Shown: positions 1-9,397, counted from the stretch's first letter. The stretch: 64,000 bases of DNA from UKL13-2 sp038321965 (GCA_038321965.1 JBBQFL010000023.1:4626-68625), one strand, 5' to 3'. The notes: a model not told the origin generated them from the letters alone. A program made the numbers and translations.

Positions 1-147
1 CGGAGCTTTGCCCGGATGCGATTTAACATAATATAAATTATACGCAAATTGCCATAATTGATTTATATTAATTTTCAGTAGTTTGAAGACTATTCTTAAA
101 TAAATACTTAACGTTGTGCCCTGGGAATTGTTAGTACGACTTTTCAA
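1..147 (-). CDS. Possible partial small ORF, TTG start, runs off the left edge
   Basis: On the minus strand a TTG codon at 147-145 is preceded, 7 bases upstream, by a strong Shine-Dalgarno (AAAGGAGGA, complement of about 155-163). The frame then stays open for all 49 codons to base 1. The predicted peptide starts MKSRTNNSQGTTLSIYLRIV and is rich in K, N, I and Y. The DNA is strikingly AT-rich compared with the genes to its right. I recognise no family. The ribosome site is the only real support, so this may be a genuine horizontally acquired gene or a chance open frame in AT-rich spacer. Confidence 0.25.
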   Translation of the reverse strand, partial: MKSRTNNSQGTTLSIYLRIVFKLLKININQLWQFAYNLYYVKSHPGKAP

Positions 148-338
148 CGACCGCTCCTCCTTTATGGCCCTGTAGCGAGAATTTACTATTCGCTGGCAAT
201 GCATCATTGCCCAAGAGATTTGCACCCGTTATGGTAGCCACTTGGCGTCTTCGTCAATTTCATTCTCAACACGTTTCACGTCCATTTTTGTGCGGCGTCA
301 GGTAAGCCACTGCGTCTGATAAATCCACCAATGTCCCG
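148..338. other. Intergenic spacer left of the catabolic locus
   Basis: This spacer follows the stop of the leftward Ldh-type gene. It holds the Shine-Dalgarno of the possible edge ORF and an 18-codon minus-strand frame starting MDVKRVENEIDEDAKWLP that is too short to judge. No terminator hairpin with a T tract was seen. Confidence 0.4.
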
Positions 339-1403
339 TTAAATCGCCTTCGGCAAATCCACCGCCCATTTTTCCGTCCACGCGACGAGAGACGGCAGGA
401 TTCCCGGATTCAGCCTCACACCCGAAGCAAGCTGTTCTCGGCGTCGCGCCAGGCCGCCATCACCTGGCATGCGCACGCGCTCGAAGCCCTGTCTTGGTGG
501 ATTGCTTCGGCAGGTTTCCGCGACCCACTGAGTCTGTTTTTGCAACGCGCTGCGTCCACCGAACGCTTCGGGATCAAAAACTTGCACAAATACGGTTGCA
601 CCCCACCCTTCCCTCTGATCAGCACGACCAAACGCCGCCAGGCCACCGGTCAGCACCTCAACCGCCAGCGCGAGACCGTAACCTTTATGACCTGATTCCA
701 CACCACCCAGCGGCAGAATCGTACCTGGCGGCGATGCGAACAGAACGGCGGGATCGCGCGACGGCACACCATGATTGTCCAGTAGCCAGGGATGAGGAAG
801 CATACTTCCCTGCCGATGCAACCTTGCCGTCATGCCGTTGGTGATTAGCGAAGCAGAGATGTCGATCAATACCGGATCCCCCTCAGTCGGAAAACCTATC
901 GCGATAGGGTTCGGCGTGAATACTGCCTGGGTTCCGCCGAATGGCGCGACACTCGCCGAATTAGGATCTGAACACATCAACTGGATGACCATGCCCTCAT
1001 CGGTGGCACGTTTCAGATAGGCCGCCAGACAAGCGATGTGATGGCTGCGGCGGATGTTGATGGTGCCGCTACCGTGCTCCTTCGCCATGTTGATTGCCTG
1101 ATCAATAGCGCGGCGTACCAGCCAAGGACCGGGTAAACGCATTCCATCCCAACTGGCCACCGATGAACGTGAGTTCAGCACCTGATACGAGCCGGTACAG
1201 GCCATGTGACCGCCATCGATTTCGTCAAGGTATGGCGCCAGCAACGCCAAGCCATGGGTGTCGTGGCCAAGCAAGTCGCCTTCGAGCAGAATCTCGGCAA
1301 CGTCATGCGCGAGGGGCGCGTCCAGGCCTGCCCGCAGCAACAGATCACCTGCGAATTCGGCAAGCGCTGCGGCTGAGAAGCACGCAGAATTAGTAGACGG
1401 CAC
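339..1403 (-). CDS. Ldh-family (malate/L-lactate/ureidoglycolate-type) NAD(P)-dependent oxidoreductase
   Basis: About 354 aa of the Ldh_2 fold, which interconverts 2-hydroxy acids and 2-oxo acids (or reduces cyclic imines) with NAD(P)H in the cytoplasm. Family features include an N-terminal helical part with GHDTHGLALLAPYL, the RRSHHIACLAAYL segment, the nucleotide-binding stretch VAPFGGTQAVFTPNPIAIGFP, and the C-terminal ESGHKGYGLALAVEVLTGGL. The open frame extends upstream to 1496, but that part overlaps the upstream SDR gene. GTG codons at 1409 and 1403 just before PSTNSACFSAAAL give the family's normal start, so I use 1403 (14-bp overlap with the SDR stop). It is the last gene of the leftward SDR-Ldh pair and could reduce or oxidise the hydroxyacid or oxoacid made by the pathway. 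The exact substrate is not determinable. Confidence 0.85.
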   Translation of the reverse strand: MPSTNSACFSAAALAEFAGDLLLRAGLDAPLAHDVAEILLEGDLLGHDTHGLALLAPYLDEIDGGHMACTGSYQVLNSRSSVASWDGMRLPGPWLVRRAIDQAINMAKEHGSGTINIRRSHHIACLAAYLKRATDEGMVIQLMCSDPNSASVAPFGGTQAVFTPNPIAIGFPTEGDPVLIDISASLITNGMTARLHRQGSMLPHPWLLDNHGVPSRDPAVLFASPPGTILPLGGVESGHKGYGLALAVEVLTGGLAAFGRADQREGWGATVFVQVFDPEAFGGRSALQKQTQWVAETCRSNPPRQGFERVRMPGDGGLARRREQLASGVRLNPGILPSLVAWTEKWAVDLPKAI

Positions 1404-2133
1404 GACCACCGGAGAGATCGAACACCGCACCGGTACTGAAGGAGCATTCCGCCGTACAAAGCCAACTGACCAGTGCCGCGATTTCATCGACCTCACCGAA
1501 GCGGCCCATGGGAATTTTCGACAGCATGAAGTCGATATGCTGTTGTGTCATTTGTTCGAACATGGCGGTCTTTACCGCAGCAGGCGTCACGCAATTGACG
1601 CGGATTCCGGTTTTGGCCAATTCCTTGCCCAGCGATTTGGTGAGTGCAATAACGCCGGCCTTGGACGCACTGTAAGCCGACGCATTGGGATTGCCTTCCT
1701 TGCCGGCAATTGATGCGATGTTCACGATGCGCCCAGCGTCCTGTTTGACCATTTGCGGAACCACCAGCTTGTTGCACAAGAAAACGCCGGTGAGATTGAT
1801 ATCGAGAACCTGCTGCCACGCTGCAATGGGGTAGTCGCGCACTGGCAGGTTGGGGCCGGTGATGCCTGCACTGCAGACCAGCGCGTCGATGCGGCCCATG
1901 GCAGTGATCGTTGATGCAACGGCATTCGCGACCTGTGCTTCATTTGCGACGTCGATTTCAATCGTTACCGCGCCACCGAGAGCCGAGGCGGCCTTTGACA
2001 ACGCCTGTGCGTCGCGATCCCACAGCGCAAGCTGCGCGCCGGACGCGGCTAAGCGTTTTGCAATCGCAAACCCGATGCCGGCCGCCCCGCCGGTAATAAC
2101 AGCGCAACGGCCATTCATGTCCAGTTGATTCAT
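1390..2133 (-). CDS. SDR-family sugar (or sugar-acid) dehydrogenase
   Basis: 247 aa classical short-chain dehydrogenase. It has the N-terminal cofactor motif TGGAAGIG, an NAG-like CSAGITGP segment, the catalytic Ser region IVNIASIAGKEGN, and YSASK (Tyr about 154, Lys about 158). The C-terminus FSTGAVFDLSGG is typical. The start is the ATG at 2133, which follows a strong Shine-Dalgarno (AAAGGGGGGA); the longer open frame to 2526 is ignored. It is transcribed divergently from the aldonate dehydratase gene, with a candidate GntR operator between them, and overlaps the Ldh-type gene. By analogy with non-phosphorylative L-fucose/L-arabinose/L-rhamnose loci it could oxidise the aldose at C1 or a later intermediate; this is inference. 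Confidence 0.9.
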   Translation of the reverse strand: MNQLDMNGRCAVITGGAAGIGFAIAKRLAASGAQLALWDRDAQALSKAASALGGAVTIEIDVANEAQVANAVASTITAMGRIDALVCSAGITGPNLPVRDYPIAAWQQVLDINLTGVFLCNKLVVPQMVKQDAGRIVNIASIAGKEGNPNASAYSASKAGVIALTKSLGKELAKTGIRVNCVTPAAVKTAMFEQMTQQHIDFMLSKIPMGRFGEVDEIAALVSWLCTAECSFSTGAVFDLSGGRAVY

Positions 2134-2167
2134 GTGTCCCCCCTTTGTCGGCGAAAGCATACCCGAG

Positions 2168-2189
2168 AATTGGCCTGACCACTTGACCA
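2168..2189. promoter_or_regulatory. Candidate GntR (FCD-type) operator, copy A
   Basis: The site begins AATTGGCCTGACCACTT and continues to an ACCA half. It matches 21 of 22 positions of the site at 12506-12527, in front of the gntR gene. The core TGG-N5-CCA and the repeated TGACCA halves resemble the TGGTNNNACCA-type operators of FadR-subfamily regulators. It lies between two divergent catabolic genes. It overlaps a possible rightward -35 (TTGACC, 2183-2188) that sits 17 bp before a weak -10-like TAGGCT (2206-2211). This suggests repression of the dehydratase/transporter operon by the GntR protein, relieved by a pathway acid. Confidence 0.6.
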
Positions 2190-2349
2190 TTGTGATCGGG
2201 CCGCGTAGGCTTCGGAATCGACTGTTACGGGCTGAAAGTCGCTTTGTCGTATGTGCAGTCCGGCCGTTCAAGCTATTGATACCAACGATTTTCAAGCGAC
2301 TCCGGCGCGCATCCGCCGAAGCGAACAACATTCTCCCGGAGGAGATCAG

Positions 2350-4080
2350 ATGCCGGCAAAAAAGCAGCCGCGGCGCAGCCAAGCCTGGTTTGGTCGCGAC
2401 GGCAAGATGGGTTTTATCTATCGCTCGTGGATGAAAAACCGCGGCATTCCGCACGACCAGTTCGATGGTCGTCCGGTCATCGGCATCTGCAATACTTACT
2501 CCGAACTCACACCCTGCAACTCCCATTTCCGTACTCTCGCTGAACAGGTCAAGATCGGCGTCTGGGAAGCAGGTGGCTTTCCGCTGGAATTTCCGGTTAT
2601 GTCATTGGGCGAGACCATGCTGCGGCCCACTGCCATGCTGTATCGCAATCTCGCCAGCATGGATGTCGAAGAATCGATTCGCGGCAACCCCATCGACGGG
2701 GTCGTGTTGTTGATGGGTTGCGACAAGACCACGCCGGCGTTGTTGATGGGCGCATCCAGTGTCGATCTTCCAACCATCGGCGTGTCGGGTGGGCCGATGT
2801 TATCGGGTTGGTACAAGGGTGAGCGCATCGGCTCTGGCACCAACACCTGGTCTCTTTCCGAGGATCTACGCGCAGGCAAGATCACGCGCGACGAATTTCA
2901 CGAAGCCGAGAGCTGCATGCACCGCTCGCACGGCCACTGCATGACCATGGGAACGGCATCCACCATGGCCTGCATGGTTGAGGCGCTCGGTGTGGGCCTG
3001 CCCGGCAATGCCGCCTATCCGGCCGTCGATGCCCGGCGCAATATCATTGCGCGTGAAGCAGGACGGCGTATCGTTGCGCTGGTCGAGAAAGACGTCGCGC
3101 TGTCGAAAATTCTGACGCGCAAAGCTTTCCTGAATGCCATTCGCGTCAATGCCGCCATCGGCGGCTCGACCAATGCGGTCATTCACCTGATCGCCATCGC
3201 CAAACGTATCGGCGTTGAACTGTCACTGGACGACTGGCGCGATTTCGGGCGTGATGTGCACACACTGGTCAACCTGATGCCCAACGGTAAATACCTGATG
3301 GAGGATTTCTGCTACGCCGGTGGCCTACCTGCGGTGATCCGCGAACTCGGTGAGAACGATCTGCTGGAAAAAAAGACACTGACCGTCAACGGCAAGACGC
3401 TATGGGACAACAACAAACGCGCCGAGAATTTCAATCGCGATGTGATCATGTCCCACGCGAAACCATTCAAGAAACACACCGGTATCACGGTGCTGCGCGG
3501 CAATCTGTCGCCCAATGGCGCGATCATCAAACCTTCAGCGGCGACGCCCAAGTTGATGAAGCACAAGGGCCGCGCGGTGGTCTTCGAGGACATCGAGGAT
3601 TTTCATCGCCGTGTCGATGACCCCAAGCTCGTCATCGATGCCGACTCGGTCATGGTGCTCAAGAATTGCGGGCCCAAGGGTTATCCGGGCATGGCAGAAG
3701 TCGGCAACATGCCGCTGCCGGCGAAGCTGTTGAAGCGCGGCGTCACCGATATGGTTCGCATATCGGACGCACGCATGAGCGGCACGGCCTACGGCACCGT
3801 CATCCTCCACGTGGCGCCTGAAGCCGCTGCAGGCGGGCCCCTGGCACTGGTTGAAAATGGCGATATGATTGAACTCGATGTAAAAAAAGGCAGGCTCCAT
3901 CTGGATGTATCCGATAGTGAACTCGCAATTCGCCGCGCCAAATGGAAACCGCCTAAGCCGTCGATGACGCGCGGCTACGTCAAGTTATATGTGGACCATG
4001 TCAACCAGGCCAACGAAGGCGCGGACCTGGACTTTCTCACCGGCAAAAGCGGCGCAGCGGTTCCGCGGGACAATCACTAA
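2350..4080 (+). CDS. IlvD/Edd-family aldonate dehydratase (L-arabinonate/pentonate dehydratase type)
   Basis: 576 aa, close to the usual length of L-arabinonate dehydratases. The family dehydrates aldonates to 2-keto-3-deoxyaldonates using an Fe-S cluster and Mg2+. Visible cluster cysteines are Cys56 (SELTPCN), Cys124 (LLMGCDK) and Cys197 (HGHCMTMG). The C-terminal half carries GPKGYPGMAEVGN and the ISDARMSGTAYGT motif with its catalytic serine. The ATG at 2350 follows GGAGGAGA; an earlier open frame from 2251 is not used. First gene of a rightward operon, with the next gene starting directly after the TAA. The Arg-rich N-terminus (KKQPRRSQAWFGRDG) points to the sugar-acid branch rather than to IlvD of valine synthesis. 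Pentonate versus 6-deoxyhexonate cannot be told from sequence. Confidence 0.92.
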   Translation: MPAKKQPRRSQAWFGRDGKMGFIYRSWMKNRGIPHDQFDGRPVIGICNTYSELTPCNSHFRTLAEQVKIGVWEAGGFPLEFPVMSLGETMLRPTAMLYRNLASMDVEESIRGNPIDGVVLLMGCDKTTPALLMGASSVDLPTIGVSGGPMLSGWYKGERIGSGTNTWSLSEDLRAGKITRDEFHEAESCMHRSHGHCMTMGTASTMACMVEALGVGLPGNAAYPAVDARRNIIAREAGRRIVALVEKDVALSKILTRKAFLNAIRVNAAIGGSTNAVIHLIAIAKRIGVELSLDDWRDFGRDVHTLVNLMPNGKYLMEDFCYAGGLPAVIRELGENDLLEKKTLTVNGKTLWDNNKRAENFNRDVIMSHAKPFKKHTGITVLRGNLSPNGAIIKPSAATPKLMKHKGRAVVFEDIEDFHRRVDDPKLVIDADSVMVLKNCGPKGYPGMAEVGNMPLPAKLLKRGVTDMVRISDARMSGTAYGTVILHVAPEAAAGGPLALVENGDMIELDVKKGRLHLDVSDSELAIRRAKWKPPKPSMTRGYVKLYVDHVNQANEGADLDFLTGKSGAAVPRDNH

Positions 4081-5037
4081 ATGCGCGTACTGTTCACTGA
4101 CTGCAAATTCAAGGACAACGACATCGAGGCGGCGCTATTTCGCGAGGCCGGTGTTGAACTCGTCGCAGCGCAATGCAAAACGGAAGACGACGTTATTGCC
4201 GCTGCCGAGGGGTGCGAGGGCTTGTTGATTCAGTACGCACCGGTCGGCGCAAAGTTATTCGCAGCCAGACCCGAAATTGCTATCGCCAGCCGTATCGGCG
4301 TGGGTGTTGACACCATCAACCTTGCCGACGCCCACGCTGCAGGCGTGTGGGTCGCGAATTCGCCTGATTACGGTGTCGGCGAAGTCGCCACACACGCGCT
4401 GGCGATGGTTCTGACGCTGCTGCGGCATATTGCGTTTTATGATCGCGATATAAAGAACGGTACCTGGGATCACCTCAGTGCGGGCCGCATTCGGCGCGCC
4501 GGAGACATGACGTTGGGCATTCTGGGACTTGGGCGCATCGGCAAACGCATGGCGCATCTGGGGCGCAATTGCTTTCGCCGCGTAATCGCCTGCGATCCCT
4601 ACATTCTCGACGGCGACTTTCCGGCATACGTGGAGCGTGTGGACCTAGCGCATCTGTTCCACGACGCGGACGCGATTTCCCTCCATGTGCCGCTGAACGA
4701 CGAAACCCGTGGCATGGTGAACTCCAGTGTACTCAACACCATGAAGCCGACCAGTGTTCTCGTGAACACGGCGCGTGGTGCGATCGTCAACATCGACGAC
4801 CTGTGTCTGGCGCTGGGCGCCAATCGCCTCGACGGCGTTGGACTCGATGTACTTCCCACTGAGCCACCGGGCAAGGATCATCCACTTCTTGGCAATCCTC
4901 GTGTACTGTTGACGCCGCATGCCGCTTTTTACTCGGTTGAATCCGAACGCGAACTGCGCCGCAAAGCAGCACAGAATCTGATCGACTGGAAGCAAAAGGG
5001 TCGTCCCACCTATGTAGTTGTAGAAGGCAGAAAGTAG
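4081..5037 (+). CDS. D-isomer-specific 2-hydroxyacid dehydrogenase
   Basis: 318 aa, SerA/GyaR-like. It has the Rossmann motif GLGRIG (about 148-153), catalytic Arg232 (NTARGAIVN), Glu261 (LPTEPP) and His280 (LTPHAAF), so the catalytic triad is complete. It starts on the ATG immediately after the dehydratase stop codon, which implies translational coupling. In this context it probably reduces or oxidises a small 2-oxo/2-hydroxy acid released by the pathway (glyoxylate/glycolate or hydroxypyruvate type) with NAD(P)H. There is no ACT domain, so it is not a regulated biosynthetic phosphoglycerate dehydrogenase. Confidence 0.9.
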   Translation: MRVLFTDCKFKDNDIEAALFREAGVELVAAQCKTEDDVIAAAEGCEGLLIQYAPVGAKLFAARPEIAIASRIGVGVDTINLADAHAAGVWVANSPDYGVGEVATHALAMVLTLLRHIAFYDRDIKNGTWDHLSAGRIRRAGDMTLGILGLGRIGKRMAHLGRNCFRRVIACDPYILDGDFPAYVERVDLAHLFHDADAISLHVPLNDETRGMVNSSVLNTMKPTSVLVNTARGAIVNIDDLCLALGANRLDGVGLDVLPTEPPGKDHPLLGNPRVLLTPHAAFYSVESERELRRKAAQNLIDWKQKGRPTYVVVEGRK

Positions 5038-5046
5038 GCAAACTTT

Positions 5047-6129
5047 ATGGCCACCGTACAAATCAGGAACGTACAAAAGTATTTCGGTGACACGCACATC
5101 ATTCGCGGTGTGGACGTGGATATCGCCGATGGCGAGTTCACCGTATTGGTGGGCCCCTCCGGATGCGGCAAATCCACACTGCTACGCATGATCGCGGGAC
5201 TGGAGGAAATCGGCAGCGGTGAAATTCTTATTGGTAGCAAGGTAGTGAACAACGTCGCGCCCAAAGAGCGCGACATCGCGATGGTGTTCCAGAATTACGC
5301 ACTTTATCCGCACATGACCGTGCGCGACAACATGGCCTTCAGCCTGATACTGGCGAAAAAAGACAAGGCATTTGTGAACCAGCGGGTCAAGCAAGCCGCC
5401 GAAATTCTGGGTCTCACGGATTTACTCGAACGCTACCCGCGACAACTTTCGGGCGGTCAGCGCCAGCGCGTGGCCATGGGGCGCGCCATCGTACGCGATC
5501 CGCAGGTGTTTCTGTTCGACGAACCCTTGTCCAACCTAGATGCGAAATTACGCGTGCAGATGCGTACCGAGATCAAGGAACTGCACCAGAGACTCAAAAC
5601 GACCTCAATCTACGTGACGCACGACCAAATCGAAGCCATGACCATGGCCGATCAGATTGTCGTCATGCGCGACGGGCTAGTCGAGCAGCGCGGACGTCCG
5701 CTGGCACTTTACGACCAACCGGCGAATCTGTTTGTCGCAGGCTTCATCGGCTCGCCCGCGATGAATTTTCTCAATGGCACCGCGAAACGCAATGGCGCCG
5801 GTCTGGTGATTGAGTTCGCTGGTGGTGCGCACCTGCCATTGCCGTTGCATGCGCGCGTTGATGAAGGGCAGAACGTTATTTACGGCACGCGTCCCGAACA
5901 TCTTTTACTCGGCGGTGCGGGCGAAGGTCTGAAGAGCATAGTGGTGGTGGTTGAACCAACGGGTGCGGACACACAGGTGTTTTGCAAATCTGCGGATGCA
6001 GATGTGATGTCTATTTTTCGTGAACGGCATCAATTTGCTGCCGGCGATACGGTCTATCTGGTGCCCGATCCGGCACGCAGCCATTTATTTGATTCGCAGT
6101 CAGGAAAGTCTTTGATGTCGTGGCAATGA
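5047..6129 (+). CDS. Sugar ABC transporter ATP-binding protein (UgpC/MsmK/MalK type)
   Basis: 360 aa CUT1-class ATPase: Walker A GPSGCGKST (about 37-45), signature LSGGQRQRVAMGRA (from 134), Walker B LFDEP (Asp158, Glu159), switch His in THDQIEAMTMAD. A C-terminal OB-like regulatory region contains YGTRPEHLLL. It powers import of the sugar or sugar acid by the two permeases encoded downstream. It lies 9 bp after the hydroxyacid dehydrogenase gene in the same operon, so transport and dehydratase are co-expressed. The predicted start ATG at 5047 has no strong Shine-Dalgarno. Confidence 0.95.
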   Translation: MATVQIRNVQKYFGDTHIIRGVDVDIADGEFTVLVGPSGCGKSTLLRMIAGLEEIGSGEILIGSKVVNNVAPKERDIAMVFQNYALYPHMTVRDNMAFSLILAKKDKAFVNQRVKQAAEILGLTDLLERYPRQLSGGQRQRVAMGRAIVRDPQVFLFDEPLSNLDAKLRVQMRTEIKELHQRLKTTSIYVTHDQIEAMTMADQIVVMRDGLVEQRGRPLALYDQPANLFVAGFIGSPAMNFLNGTAKRNGAGLVIEFAGGAHLPLPLHARVDEGQNVIYGTRPEHLLLGGAGEGLKSIVVVVEPTGADTQVFCKSADADVMSIFRERHQFAAGDTVYLVPDPARSHLFDSQSGKSLMSWQ

Positions 6130-6216
6130 TGTTTTGCAATTGAAGTGCGTAGTATGGAGAGACCGCACAAATATCAGGCGGTCCCGTTTCTTGAATCCGA
6201 GCAGGAGGAAATGAAA

Positions 6217-7545
6217 ATGAGCAAGATTACCCGTCGTGATTTTCTGTCCGGGACCGCCGGCATTGCAACCGCTGGCGCACTGGGTACTGGCAGCGCTGTG
6301 TGGACGCCCGATGCGTTCGCCCAGACCAAGTGGACACCAGAGAAGGGTGCCAAACTGCGCGTGCTGCGCTGGAAGCGATTTGTCCAGGGCGACGAAGACC
6401 AGTGGGCCATCAATACCAAGCGGTTCACGGAAAAAACTGGTGTTGAGGTGCGTATCGATGCCGAGGGCTGGGAGGATGTGCGACCCAAGGCGGCAGTGGC
6501 GGCCAACGTCGGCAGCGGCCCGGACATTATCATCAGCACCTTCGAGGATGCGCATCAATATCCGGACAAGCTGGTTGATGTCACCGATGTCGCAAATTAT
6601 CTCGGCGCTAAGTATGGCGGCTGGTACGATTCCGCCAAGGCATACGGGATGCACGGAAAGAACAAATGGGTGGCCATTCCCATGGGGGCGGCGGGCAGCT
6701 GTATCGTTTATCGCGAAAGCCACATGAAGGCGGCGGGCTTCTCGAGCTTCCCCAAGGATCTCGATGGCTTCCTCAAACTTAGCCAGGCGCTAAAAGCCAA
6801 GGGCACGCCTGCCGGGTTCGCGCTGGGCAATGCCACCGGCGACGGTAACCAGTGGTGCCACTGGCTCGTCTGGACGTTCGGCGGCAAACTGGTGGACGAG
6901 AAAAACCGGGTCGTGATCAATAGCCCGGAGACCATCAAGGCACTCGAATACAGCAAGCAACTTTACGAGACCTTTGTACCCGGCACACTTTCGTGGCTCG
7001 ATCCAAACAACAACAAGGCGTTCCTCGACGGACAGATCAGCATGACCGCCAATGGAATCTCTATCTACTACGCAGCCAAAAACTCGCAGGATCCAAAGGT
7101 CAAAGAGATGGCGGCCGACATCAACCACGCCAACTTCCCCATCGGCCCAGTGGGACGCCCGACCGAACTTGCACTGGTGTTTCCGATGATGATCTTCAAG
7201 CACAGCAAGTACCCGAATGCGGCCAAGGAATACCTGCGCTTCATGATGGAAAAGGAGCAATACGAGCCCTGGCAGCAGGCAGCGATCGGCTATGTGACAC
7301 AGCCACTCAAAGCATACGAGTCGAACCCGATATGGACGGTGGATCCAAAACACGCGCCCTACCGCGATGCAATGAAATTGATGCAGCCAAACGGCTTTGC
7401 CGGTGACATGGGTTATGCCTCGGCATCCGCGATGGCCGATTTCATCATCGTCAACATGGTTGCGGAAGCGGCGAGTGGATCGCAGACGCCGCAGGCGGCT
7501 GCCGAGCGCGCGCAGAAACGCGCCGAGCGTTACTACAAGGTCTGA
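6217..7545 (+). CDS. ABC transporter sugar-binding protein with a Tat signal peptide
   Basis: 442 aa periplasmic substrate-binding protein of the extracellular solute-binding family 1. The N-terminus has a twin-arginine motif (KITRRDFLSG), a hydrophobic AT-rich stretch and a cleavage site after ...DAFAQ, so it is exported folded. Start: the ATG at 6217 is 8 bases after AGGAGG; the ATG at 6211 is too close to it, and the longer frame from 6145 lacks a site. The mature part begins TKWTPEKGAKLRVLRWK. C-terminal family features include the alpha-helical region FMMEKEQYEPWQQ. It is followed by a permease gene overlapping by one base, so the importer is translationally coupled. Confidence 0.93.
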   Translation: MSKITRRDFLSGTAGIATAGALGTGSAVWTPDAFAQTKWTPEKGAKLRVLRWKRFVQGDEDQWAINTKRFTEKTGVEVRIDAEGWEDVRPKAAVAANVGSGPDIIISTFEDAHQYPDKLVDVTDVANYLGAKYGGWYDSAKAYGMHGKNKWVAIPMGAAGSCIVYRESHMKAAGFSSFPKDLDGFLKLSQALKAKGTPAGFALGNATGDGNQWCHWLVWTFGGKLVDEKNRVVINSPETIKALEYSKQLYETFVPGTLSWLDPNNNKAFLDGQISMTANGISIYYAAKNSQDPKVKEMAADINHANFPIGPVGRPTELALVFPMMIFKHSKYPNAAKEYLRFMMEKEQYEPWQQAAIGYVTQPLKAYESNPIWTVDPKHAPYRDAMKLMQPNGFAGDMGYASASAMADFIIVNMVAEAASGSQTPQAAAERAQKRAERYYKV

Positions 7546-8510
7546 TGGATTTTCCTGACGCGGTCCCGGAATCGGAACCGCGTCAGAAACTTTACTGGTC
7601 TACACCTGTGCTTTCACGATTTCTCAATAACCGCAATGTGCTGGGAGCGCTGTTCATGCTGCCCGCAGCAGTGTTGCTGCTGCTGTTCCTCACCTACCCG
7701 CTGGGGCTGGGAACATGGCTCGGCTTCACGGATGCCAAAGTTGGCCGCCCGGGCGAGTGGGTGGGATTGGATAATTTCCAGTACCTGTGGGGTGACGCGG
7801 TTACCCGTCTGGCACTCTTCAATACTCTTTTCTATACGGCTGTCGCCAGTGTCGTGAAGTTCGCCCTCGGCTTGTGGCTGGCACTGCTGCTCAACAAGCA
7901 CATCCCCTGCAAGTCATTTTTCCGTGCGATCGTGCTGTTGCCGTTCATTGTTCCTACTGCATTGTCGGCCATCGCATTCTGGTGGATTTACGATGCGCAA
8001 TTCTCAATCGTCAGCTGGGCACTGGTGAAAATGGGTCTCATCGATACTTATATCGATTTTCTCGGCAATCCCTGGCTCGCGCGCATGTCCACGATCATCG
8101 CCAATATCTGGCGCGGCGTGCCGTTTGTGGCGATTTGCCTGCTGGCCGGTCTGCAGACCATTTCGCCGTCGCTGTATGAGGCAGCCGCGCTTGACGGCGC
8201 GTCACCGTGGCAGCGATTCCGCTATGTCACGTTGCCACTGCTGACACCGATCATTGCTGTGGTCATGACATTTTCCGTGCTGTTCACGTTTACCGATTTT
8301 CAATTGATCTATGTGCTCACGCGCGGCGGGCCACTCAACTCGACACATTTGATGGCGACGTTGTCATTTCAACGCGCGATTTCGGGCGGCTCACTCGGCG
8401 AGGGCGCGGCGCTCGCGACGGCGATGGTGCCATTTCTCCTCGCGGCGATTCTTTTTTCCTACTTTGGCCTGCAACGCCGGACCTGGCAGCAGGGTGGAAG
8501 CGACAAATGA
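7545..8510 (+). CDS. Sugar ABC transporter permease 1 (MalF type)
   Basis: 321 aa inner-membrane permease with six predicted transmembrane helices. The cytoplasmic EAA loop that docks the ATPase is EAAALDGASPWQRFRYVTLP, near residue 210. The start codon ATG at 7545 shares its A with the TGA stop of the binding-protein gene. The start of the next permease gene overlaps its stop (ATGA). The N-terminal extension of about 30 residues before the first helix is usual for the MalF-like member of the pair. Confidence 0.95.
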   Translation: MDFPDAVPESEPRQKLYWSTPVLSRFLNNRNVLGALFMLPAAVLLLLFLTYPLGLGTWLGFTDAKVGRPGEWVGLDNFQYLWGDAVTRLALFNTLFYTAVASVVKFALGLWLALLLNKHIPCKSFFRAIVLLPFIVPTALSAIAFWWIYDAQFSIVSWALVKMGLIDTYIDFLGNPWLARMSTIIANIWRGVPFVAICLLAGLQTISPSLYEAAALDGASPWQRFRYVTLPLLTPIIAVVMTFSVLFTFTDFQLIYVLTRGGPLNSTHLMATLSFQRAISGGSLGEGAALATAMVPFLLAAILFSYFGLQRRTWQQGGSDK

Positions 8511-9376
8511 ACGATAAACCGGACAGCCAGGGCATGGTCTACCTCGATTCACTGCTACGGCGGACAGTAACGATCTATCTTCCGCTGTGCATTTTTGTCT
8601 TTGTGCTGTTGTTCCCGTTTTACTGGATGACGATCACGGCCTTCAAACCCGACGCGGAATTGCTGAGCCGTAGCGGAAACCCGTTCTGGGTGGTCAATCC
8701 GACGCTGGCACACTTCAAGAAGTTGCTATTCGACACCCCCTACCCCGAATGGATGTTGAACACGGTCATCGTTTCGGTGGTGTCGACATTCTTTTCCTTG
8801 GCCGCCAGCGTATTTGCCGCCTACGCCATCGAACGTTTGCGCTTCAAAGGTGCCAAGCAGGTTGGCCTGGCCATCTTCCTGGCGTACCTTGTGCCGCCCT
8901 CGATCCTGTTCATTCCGTTGGCCGCCATCGTTTTTCAGCTTGGCCTGTTCGATACGCGCTGGGCGCTGATTCTGACCTACCCAACTTTCCTTATCCCGTT
9001 TTGCACTTGGCTGCTGATGGGCTACTTCCGCACCATTCCGTTCGAGTTGGAAGAATGCGCACTGATCGATGGCGCGACACGCTGGCAGATTTTGGTGAAG
9101 ATCATTCTGCCGCTGTCGGTGCCGGGCCTGATATCAGCCGGCATCTTTGCCTTCACGCTGTCGTGGAATGAATTCATTTACGCGTTGACCTTTGTTTCTT
9201 CATCTGAAGTGAAGACGGTCCCGGTCGGTGTGATCACCGAACTGGTTGAGGGCGATGTCTATCACTGGGGCGCATTGATGGCGGGTGCGCTGCTGGGCTC
9301 GCTACCGGTGGCGGTGATCTATTCATTCTTTGTCGAGTATTACGTGTCGGGGATGACCGGGGCGGTGAAAGAGTGA
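8507..9376 (+). CDS. Sugar ABC transporter permease 2 (MalG type)
   Basis: 289 aa, six predicted membrane helices, EAA loop EECALIDGATRWQILVKIILP. The ATG at 8507 overlaps the previous stop codon by 4 bp (ATGA); the open frame that begins at 8207 is only an upstream extension. The C-terminus YYVSGMTGAVKE matches the usual end of this family (VRGLTAGAVKG). It completes an ATPase / binding protein / two-permease importer. Confidence 0.95.
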   Translation: MNDKPDSQGMVYLDSLLRRTVTIYLPLCIFVFVLLFPFYWMTITAFKPDAELLSRSGNPFWVVNPTLAHFKKLLFDTPYPEWMLNTVIVSVVSTFFSLAASVFAAYAIERLRFKGAKQVGLAIFLAYLVPPSILFIPLAAIVFQLGLFDTRWALILTYPTFLIPFCTWLLMGYFRTIPFELEECALIDGATRWQILVKIILPLSVPGLISAGIFAFTLSWNEFIYALTFVSSSEVKTVPVGVITELVEGDVYHWGALMAGALLGSLPVAVIYSFFVEYYVSGMTGAVKE

Positions 9377-9397
9377 CGGGCTTCCGGCGTTAACGGT

